From Flavobacterium rhamnosiphilum (lineage in GTDB: Bacteria; Bacteroidota; Bacteroidia; Flavobacteriales; Flavobacteriaceae), in assembly GCF_004349195.1 (NCBI RefSeq), contig NZ_SMLG01000001.1:310001-374000 (forward strand): DNA of 64,000 nt. The letters run 5' to 3'. The notes beneath the pieces were generated by a model that ran no database searches, was not told the origin of the DNA, and saw only the letters and a program-made list of their open reading frames with translations. Below are positions 58,170 to 64,000 of this stretch, piece by piece; position 1 is the stretch's first letter; every line of letters begins with the position of its first letter. The position numbers and the translations under genes were made by a program.

Positions 58170-59969
58170 ATGAATCCAGCAACTTTAGCCTTACAAATTC
58201 AAACCTTACCAGACGGTCCCGGCGTATATCAATATTACGATAAGGAAGGGAAAATTTTGTATGTGGGCAAAGCCAAAAACATAAAAAAAAGAGTCTCTTC
58301 TTATTTTAATAAAATTCATGATACGGCCAAAACCAATGTGCTTGTAAAGAAAATTGTAACCATAAAACACATTGTTGTTCCTACGGAAACCGATGCGCTG
58401 TTATTGGAAAATAATCTGATAAAAACATTACAGCCGCGTTACAACGTATTGTTGCGGGATGACAAAAGTTATCCGTGGTTGTGTATCAAGAAAGAACCTT
58501 TTTCACGCATTTTTGCCACTCGAAGAATGGTCAAAGATGGGTCGGAATATTTTGGACCTTATACCAGTTTTAAAACCGTAAACACTATTTTAGAACTGAT
58601 AAAAGAATTGTATCCGCTACGAACCTGCAACTATGATTTGAGTAAAAGCAATATTGAAAGCGGAAAATTCAAGGTTTGTCTCGAATATCATATTGGTAAT
58701 TGCATGGGACCTTGTGAAGGTCACGAAACGTTAGAAAATTACCAAAAGCAAGTTGACGCGATTCGCGAAATCCTGAAAGGAAATTTCAAGGAAAGTATGA
58801 AGGATTTCAAACGCGTCATGACCAATTTGGCCGCTGATATGCATTTTGAAGAAGCGCAAAAAATCAAAGAGAAAATAGAAATCCTCGAAAATTACCAATC
58901 ACGTTCCACAATTGTAAATCCTAAAATCACGAATATTGATGTTTTTTCAATAGTTTCTGATGAAAGTGCGGCGTATGTGAATTTCCTGCAAATTTCTCAC
59001 GGTTCGATTATTCGTTCGCACACGATGGAAATCAAAAAGAAACTCGACGAGTCGGATGAAGAATTATTAGAATTGGCGATTGTCGAATTGAGAGAGCGTT
59101 TTCAATTGCTGTCTCGAGAAGTTATCGTTCCGTTTCACGTTGATTTGGGTGAAAACATAAAAATTACGGTTCCACAATTGGGAGACAAAAAGCAAATATT
59201 GGATTTGTCGATTCGCAACGCTAAGTTTTACCGAATCGAACAATTGAAACAATTGCAAATTGTAGATCCTGATCGCCATACTAAAAGGATTCTGGCGCAA
59301 ATGCAAAAAGACTTGCGATTGCCTGTGGAGCCAAGGCATATCGAATGTTTTGATAACTCGAACATTCAAGGGACCAATCCTGTTGCGGCCTGTGTGGTTT
59401 TCAAGGACGGAAAGCCAAGCAAAAAAGACTATCGCCATTTTAATATAAAAACTGTCGAAGGACCTGATGATTTTGCTTCGATGACCGAAGTGGTCTATCG
59501 CCGTTACAAAAGATTATTAGATGAAAACGAGCCTTTGCCACAATTAATTATCATTGACGGAGGAAAAGGGCAATTATCCTCGGCATTAAAAAGTATCGAT
59601 GAATTGGGTTTGCGAGGAAAAATTACGATAATCGGTATTGCTAAGAGGCTGGAAGAGTTATTTTATCCGGGTGATTCCATTCCTTTGTATCTGGATAAAA
59701 GATCGGAGACCTTGAAAGTAATTCAGCAATTGCGCAACGAGGCGCATCGTTTTGGGATTACACATCATAGAGATAAAAGGAGTAAAGCGGCATTAAATTC
59801 TTCGATAGAAAGTATTCCCGGGATTGGAGAAAAAACGATGCTGGCTTTAATTCAACACTTTAAAAGTGTTAAAAGATTGAAATTAGCGTCAGAAAAAGAA
59901 ATTTCTGACGTTATAGGTATGTCTAAAGCCAAAAAAATTACCGAATTTTACAAGGCCACAAATGAATGA
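58170..59969 (+). CDS. uvrC: Excinuclease ABC subunit C
   Basis: A 599-residue nuclease that makes both incisions in nucleotide excision repair. The GIY-YIG domain is at the N-terminus, with GVY at 18-20 and YVG at 31-33 followed by KAKNIKKR. A cysteine cluster region includes CLEYHIGNCMGPCEGH. The UVR domain is near 200-235. The RNase H-like domain has CFDNSNIQG and LIIIDGGKGQLSSA. Tandem helix-hairpin-helix motifs close the protein (IPGIGEKTMLALIQHF). The start is fixed by family N-termini, so the promoter 5 bp upstream implies a leaderless mRNA. Confidence 0.97.
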   Translation: MNPATLALQIQTLPDGPGVYQYYDKEGKILYVGKAKNIKKRVSSYFNKIHDTAKTNVLVKKIVTIKHIVVPTETDALLLENNLIKTLQPRYNVLLRDDKSYPWLCIKKEPFSRIFATRRMVKDGSEYFGPYTSFKTVNTILELIKELYPLRTCNYDLSKSNIESGKFKVCLEYHIGNCMGPCEGHETLENYQKQVDAIREILKGNFKESMKDFKRVMTNLAADMHFEEAQKIKEKIEILENYQSRSTIVNPKITNIDVFSIVSDESAAYVNFLQISHGSIIRSHTMEIKKKLDESDEELLELAIVELRERFQLLSREVIVPFHVDLGENIKITVPQLGDKKQILDLSIRNAKFYRIEQLKQLQIVDPDRHTKRILAQMQKDLRLPVEPRHIECFDNSNIQGTNPVAACVVFKDGKPSKKDYRHFNIKTVEGPDDFASMTEVVYRRYKRLLDENEPLPQLIIIDGGKGQLSSALKSIDELGLRGKITIIGIAKRLEELFYPGDSIPLYLDKRSETLKVIQQLRNEAHRFGITHHRDKRSKAALNSSIESIPGIGEKTMLALIQHFKSVKRLKLASEKEISDVIGMSKAKKITEFYKATNE

Positions 59970-60043
59970 TTAATTTAGATTATTGAAATTTGGGCAAATA
60001 ATACCGGATCGTGCCAAATTCTATTACTACCAAATTGCTCCTT

Positions 60044-62242
60044 ATGAAGAAAATCGCTCTATTATTCATTGTTTTTGCCAGTCTGACTGTGTTTTCGCAA
60101 GAGCAAAAGAAACCAAAAATTGGTTTAGTTTTAAGTGGAGGCGGTGCAAAAGGATTTGCGCATATTGGAGTCTTGAAAGTATTGGAAGAAGCGGGAATCA
60201 AGATTGATTACATTGGCGGAACCAGTATGGGAGCAGTTATTGGCGGTCTTTATGCTTCGGGTTATAATGCAAGTCAGATTGATTCTATTTTTCAAGCAAC
60301 GAATTTTGACGAACTATTAAACGATTTTATTCCAAGATCTTCCAAAAATTTTTACGAAAAAAGAAACGACGAATTGTACGCGCTCATTTTGCCGTTTAGT
60401 AAACTCAAAATAGGTATTCCGGAAGCGCTGTCAAAAGGGATGTATAATTATAATTTGTTAAACAGAATTACCAGAAACGTTAGGCATATTAAAGATTTTA
60501 ATCAGCTTCCAATTCCTTTTTTATGTATTGGAACTGATATAGAAACCGGAAAAGAAGTGCTGTTGAACAAAGGAAATCTGGCACAGGCTATGATTGCCAG
60601 CTCCGCATTTCCGTCTTTGTTTTCTCCTGTGGAAATTGACGGAAGGGTGCTTATGGATGGAGGTGTCGTTAATAACTATCCAATAGAGGAAGTGCGGAAA
60701 TTAGGCGCGGATATTATAATAGGTGTTGATGTTCAAAATGATTTGTTAGATAGGAGCCAGCTTAAAGATGCCACGAGAATCTTGGTCCAAATTACAAATC
60801 TTCAATCCATTGAAAGGATGAAAAAAAATGTAAAAGAAACGGAGGTCTATATAAGACCGGATGTAAAAAACTACGGAGTTGTATCCTTCGACAAAGGAAA
60901 AGAAATCATTAGAAAAGGAGAAGAAGCTACATTCTCAGTTTATGAAAAAATAAAATTACTTGCCGATGAGTCTAGTCCGTATAAAAAGCCGAATCTAAAA
61001 TTAGCAACAGACAGCTTGCAGATTATAGACATCAATAGCAATGAATTGGATAATTATACCAAAGAATATGTAATAGGTAAATTAAGATTTAAACCGGGAG
61101 CTAAAACGTGTTATGATGATTTGTTAAAGGGAATAAATAATATCAATGCGACTCAAAATTTCAGTGCTATATCCTATTCATTAGATGCAAATGAAAACGG
61201 GGATAATTTAAATTTAACTTTAAAAGAAAACCCTACAAAAACGTATTTGAAATTTGGATTGCATTATGACAATTTATTCAAGAGTGCCGTTTTGATTAAC
61301 CTGACCCATAAAAAAACGTTTTTTAAAAATGACAGAACTTCTCTGGATATAGTTTTGGGAGATAATATCAGGTATAATTTAGATTATTATATAGAGAATG
61401 GATTTAATTTGAGTTTTGGTTTCAAATCGCAGTTTAATCAATTCAATAGAAATGTAGCCAAAGAAATAAGCACTTTAGATTTAGGAGCTTTGAGTGTAAA
61501 ATCAATCAATGTTGATTTTCACGATTTAACAAATCAGGTTTATTTTCAATCTTTATTTGTTCAAAAATTTTTGATTGGCGGGGGAGTTGAATTAAAATAT
61601 TTAAAAATAAAGTCGGAAACATTGGCCAATGCTGACCCGGTAATTGATAACAGTAATTACTTAAGTCTTTTTGGTTATATGAAATTTGATTCTTTTGATA
61701 ATAAATATTTCCCAAAAAAAGGATGGTATTTTTCAGGCGATATACAATCGTATTTGGTGTCCTCGGATTACACCGGAGTTTTTGAACCTTTTTCCATCGC
61801 AAAAGCAGATTTTGGAGTGGCTGCAACACTTTTTAAAAATGTAACGGTTAAACTTCATACCGATGCCGGTTTCTCCTTTGGGAATAAAAGTGTTTCTTTT
61901 TTTAATTTTATTTTGGGAGGTTACGGTTATAATCCTATAAACAACTTCAAATATTTTTATGGGTATGATTATTTGAGTATTGCTGCCAATAGTTATATAA
62001 AATCAACAGGAACGATTGATTATGAGTTTTATAAGAACAATCATTTCAATTTTTCAGCAAACTTTGCTAATGTTGGAGACAGGATTTTCGAAACGGTAGA
62101 TTGGATTTCAATCCCAAAATATTCAGGTTATGCAGTAGGGTATGGTTTAGAAACAAGAATTGGACCTATAGAAATAAAATATTCCTGGTCTCCGGAAAAT
62201 GCAAAAGGATATACTTGGTTTAGCATTGGGTTTATGTTTTAA
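60044..62242 (+). CDS. Patatin-like phospholipase fused to an outer-membrane beta-barrel
   Basis: A 732-residue exported protein. The ATG at 60044 gives the signal peptide MKKIALLFIVFASLTVFSQE. The patatin domain follows: oxyanion GGGAKG (32-37), nucleophile Ser61 in GGTSMGA, and catalytic Asp near 205 in MDGGVVNNYP. A POTRA-like section (about 335-400) leads to a BamA/TamA-type 16-strand barrel with the terminal WFSIGFMF. This is the layout of PlpD-like type Vd secreted or surface-anchored lipases, common in Bacteroidota. The lipase is probably displayed in the periplasm or at the surface. Confidence 0.94.
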   Translation: MKKIALLFIVFASLTVFSQEQKKPKIGLVLSGGGAKGFAHIGVLKVLEEAGIKIDYIGGTSMGAVIGGLYASGYNASQIDSIFQATNFDELLNDFIPRSSKNFYEKRNDELYALILPFSKLKIGIPEALSKGMYNYNLLNRITRNVRHIKDFNQLPIPFLCIGTDIETGKEVLLNKGNLAQAMIASSAFPSLFSPVEIDGRVLMDGGVVNNYPIEEVRKLGADIIIGVDVQNDLLDRSQLKDATRILVQITNLQSIERMKKNVKETEVYIRPDVKNYGVVSFDKGKEIIRKGEEATFSVYEKIKLLADESSPYKKPNLKLATDSLQIIDINSNELDNYTKEYVIGKLRFKPGAKTCYDDLLKGINNINATQNFSAISYSLDANENGDNLNLTLKENPTKTYLKFGLHYDNLFKSAVLINLTHKKTFFKNDRTSLDIVLGDNIRYNLDYYIENGFNLSFGFKSQFNQFNRNVAKEISTLDLGALSVKSINVDFHDLTNQVYFQSLFVQKFLIGGGVELKYLKIKSETLANADPVIDNSNYLSLFGYMKFDSFDNKYFPKKGWYFSGDIQSYLVSSDYTGVFEPFSIAKADFGVAATLFKNVTVKLHTDAGFSFGNKSVSFFNFILGGYGYNPINNFKYFYGYDYLSIAANSYIKSTGTIDYEFYKNNHFNFSANFANVGDRIFETVDWISIPKYSGYAVGYGLETRIGPIEIKYSWSPENAKGYTWFSIGFMF

Positions 62243-62430
62243 TTGTAATTTAATTCAATAATAATTCCGATATTTGTTATCATGAAAACAACTTGGAGCG
62301 GTTTATTAGGATATCTGCAATTTCTCATCAAGAGGAACCCTGAATAAATTGCATTTTTTTGATTTAATTAAATAAGTTTAGTTCGATAAAACTTTAAACT
62401 TTTAAACGTTAATTTTTAAGCAAAAGAATC

Positions 62431-63588
62431 ATGCCTTTATATCATAAATTGGGAAACTTCCCCCAAAAAAGACACACACAATTCGAAAAGCCAAACGGCG
62501 GTTTATACTATGAACAGCTTTTTGGAACAGAAGGTTTTCACGGTCATTCGTCATTATTATATCACGTTCACAGACCAACACAGGTAAAGGAAATTCTAAA
62601 ATCCTATTCGGTGGAGCCTAAAATTGCCATTGGAAAAAACATAAAATCGTTGTTGTTAAAAGGTTTTGAGTTAAAACCTGAAGATGATTTTCTGGACAGT
62701 CGCAAAGCGATGTTAGTCAATAAGGATTGTACTATTGGGTTGGCTGCGCCAAGACAATCGTTGCGCAACTATTTCTATAAAAATGCCGATGCCGATGAAA
62801 TGATTTTCATTCACAAAGGAAAAGGAAAATTGCGCACTATGATGGGAAATATTCCTTTCGAATATGGAGATTACTTGATTATTCCTCGCGGAATGATTTA
62901 TCAAATTGATTTCGAAACATCAGAAAATCGATTGTTTTACGTAGAATCTTTTGCGCCTTTTTATACGCCAAAAAGATATAAAAACGAATCAGGTCAGCAT
63001 TTAGAACATTCGCCATTTTGCGAGCGCGATTTCATTTTGCCAACAGAATTAGAAACGCACGATGAAAAAGGCGACTTTCTAATCAAAATCAAAAAAGAAG
63101 GAATGATACATGAATTCGTTTACGCTACGCATCCCTTTGATGTAGTAGGTTGGGACGGATATAATTTTCCGTACGGATTCAGCATTCACAATTTTGAACC
63201 TATAACAGGTCGCGTGCACCAGCCGCCACCGGTTCATCAAACATTTGAAACGTCAACATTCGTAGTTTGTTCGTTTTGTCCACGATTGTATGATTACCAC
63301 CCAAAAGCAATTCCGGCACCTTATAATCACAGTAATATTGATAGTGATGAGGTTTTGTACTATGTAGATGGCGATTTTATGAGCCGCAACAATATCGAGC
63401 AAGGACACATTACATTGCATCCAAAAGGCATTCCGCATGGACCCGCACCAGGAGCAATGGAGCGCAGTATTGGCCAAACCATAACCCACGAATTAGCAGT
63501 AATGGTCGATACATTTCGCCCGTTAATGGTAACCGAAGAAGCCATGGGATTAGATGATGGTCAGTATTACAAATCTTGGGTTGACTAG
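62431..63588 (+). CDS. hmgA: Homogentisate 1,2-dioxygenase
   Basis: A 385-residue cupin-fold Fe(II) enzyme opening homogentisate to maleylacetoacetate in tyrosine catabolism. The wording is typical: YHKLGNFPQKRHTQF, GYNFPYGFSIHNFEPITGR, VHQPPPVHQTFE, SDEVLYYVDGDFMSR and HPKGIPHGPAPG, which together carry the iron-binding His and Glu residues. Length matches bacterial short forms. It is followed 235 bp later by 4-hydroxyphenylpyruvate dioxygenase, which makes homogentisate. The spacer between holds two dispersed repeats. Confidence 0.96.
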   Translation: MPLYHKLGNFPQKRHTQFEKPNGGLYYEQLFGTEGFHGHSSLLYHVHRPTQVKEILKSYSVEPKIAIGKNIKSLLLKGFELKPEDDFLDSRKAMLVNKDCTIGLAAPRQSLRNYFYKNADADEMIFIHKGKGKLRTMMGNIPFEYGDYLIIPRGMIYQIDFETSENRLFYVESFAPFYTPKRYKNESGQHLEHSPFCERDFILPTELETHDEKGDFLIKIKKEGMIHEFVYATHPFDVVGWDGYNFPYGFSIHNFEPITGRVHQPPPVHQTFETSTFVVCSFCPRLYDYHPKAIPAPYNHSNIDSDEVLYYVDGDFMSRNNIEQGHITLHPKGIPHGPAPGAMERSIGQTITHELAVMVDTFRPLMVTEEAMGLDDGQYYKSWVD

Positions 63589-63614
63589 GTCATTGCGAGG
63601 AACGAAGCAATCGC
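63589..63614 (+). repeat. GTCATT-type dispersed repeat
   Basis: gtcattgcgaggaacgaagc is followed by aatcgc. It differs from 29433-29458 at one base. It directly follows the hmgA stop. Confidence 0.85.
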
Positions 63615-63634
63615 ACTTAAGTATATAATAATAA

Positions 63635-63720
63635 GGAGCTATTTCCTGCTGTACGTTTTATCTTTTCCTGGCTAAAGAAGCCAGAAAAAGGATGCCACTT
63701 TCATCAGGGCTAGGGCTTTA
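63635..63720 (+). repeat. Dispersed intergenic element, copy 2
   Basis: This element aligns with 11401-11480. It includes the hairpin CTGGCT/AGCCAG, which differs from copy 1 while preserving pairing. Confidence 0.8.
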
Positions 63721-63760
63721 GAGTAAATAACAACATTTTTAAATTAATAAATCCGTGTAA

Positions 63761-64000
<240 letters not shown>

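Noticed and set aside
62282-62347. 21-codon frame before hmgA (MKTTWSGLLGYLQFLIKRNP plus one residue)
   Set aside because: It is too short, with no promoter or repeat support. It may be a chance ORF in the hmgA leader region.

Overview
The window looks like a chromosomal segment of a Flavobacterium-like member of the Flavobacteriia (Bacteroidota). The DNA is AT-rich. Several promoters carry the Bacteroidota -7 element TAnnTTTG instead of a sigma70 -10 box. Gene content is typical of the class: a PorZ-like type IX secretion protein with a C-terminal sorting domain, a complete Bat (MoxR/VWA) operon, and a THC0290_0291-type outer-membrane protein next to gdhA. No rRNA, tRNA, CRISPR array or complete IS element was recognised. 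All identifications come from reading motifs; no database search was run.

Layout. 1-4454: the start of an SDR/epimerase gene (minus), a lipoprotein, and mfd. 4455-6570: an AT-rich accessory insert with a membrane protein and a lipoprotein hydrolase, ending in an imperfect 55-bp copy of the mfd 3' end. 6577-7276: a RAYT transposase gene between two near-identical palindromes. 7288-9541: an ACT-domain protein, a YraN protein and an LD-carboxypeptidase (minus). 9696-13235: a secreted EEP-fold hydrolase, 3-hydroxyanthranilate dioxygenase and an ALDH7-type aldehyde dehydrogenase. 13357-14623: an outer-membrane protein and a metallophosphoesterase (minus). 14904-17106: a small accessory island with a 26-codon hydrophobic ORF, an orphan response regulator, a palindrome, a lipoprotein with a Cys-bounded hydrophobic C-terminal domain, and a small membrane protein. 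This is the best candidate here for an undescribed system. 17359-20799: an AlbA_2/schlafen-type protein, a four-helix-bundle protein, an SDR and an aldo/keto reductase (minus). 21012-30247: the Bat operon (moxR, DUF58, a two-TM protein, batA-batE). 30272-34388: cvpA-like, pheS, small conserved genes, a tandem gene/pseudogene pair and gpsA. 34703-37618: an alcohol dehydrogenase and DJ-1/PfpI operon divergent from a LysR regulator. 37619-41278: yicC-gmk-nadD, a DMT transporter and an ArsC-like protein. 41355-42304: tandem DinB paralogues. 42297-46792: a DUF3298-type lipoprotein, a cystathionine gamma-synthase-type enzyme, a THC0290_0291-type protein and gdhA. 47103-54840: porZ, recO, ileS, a dksA-like gene and lspA. 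54909-58042: a small lipoprotein, formyl-THF cyclo-ligase, a PLP decarboxylase and an AstE/AspA-type deacylase. 58170-62242: uvrC and a patatin fused to a beta-barrel. 62431-64000: homogentisate dioxygenase and the start of 4-hydroxyphenylpyruvate dioxygenase (tyrosine catabolism).

How the genes fit together. The Bat operon couples a MoxR ATPase to membrane-anchored VWA proteins and TPR proteins of the envelope. The aromatic dioxygenases serve tyrosine (hppD, hmgA) and tryptophan/kynurenine (3-HAO) breakdown. Mfd and UvrC are both nucleotide-excision repair proteins but are not linked. Intergenic spaces are unusually rich in short-period repeats, hairpins and dispersed elements. One such element lies in frame inside a coding sequence.
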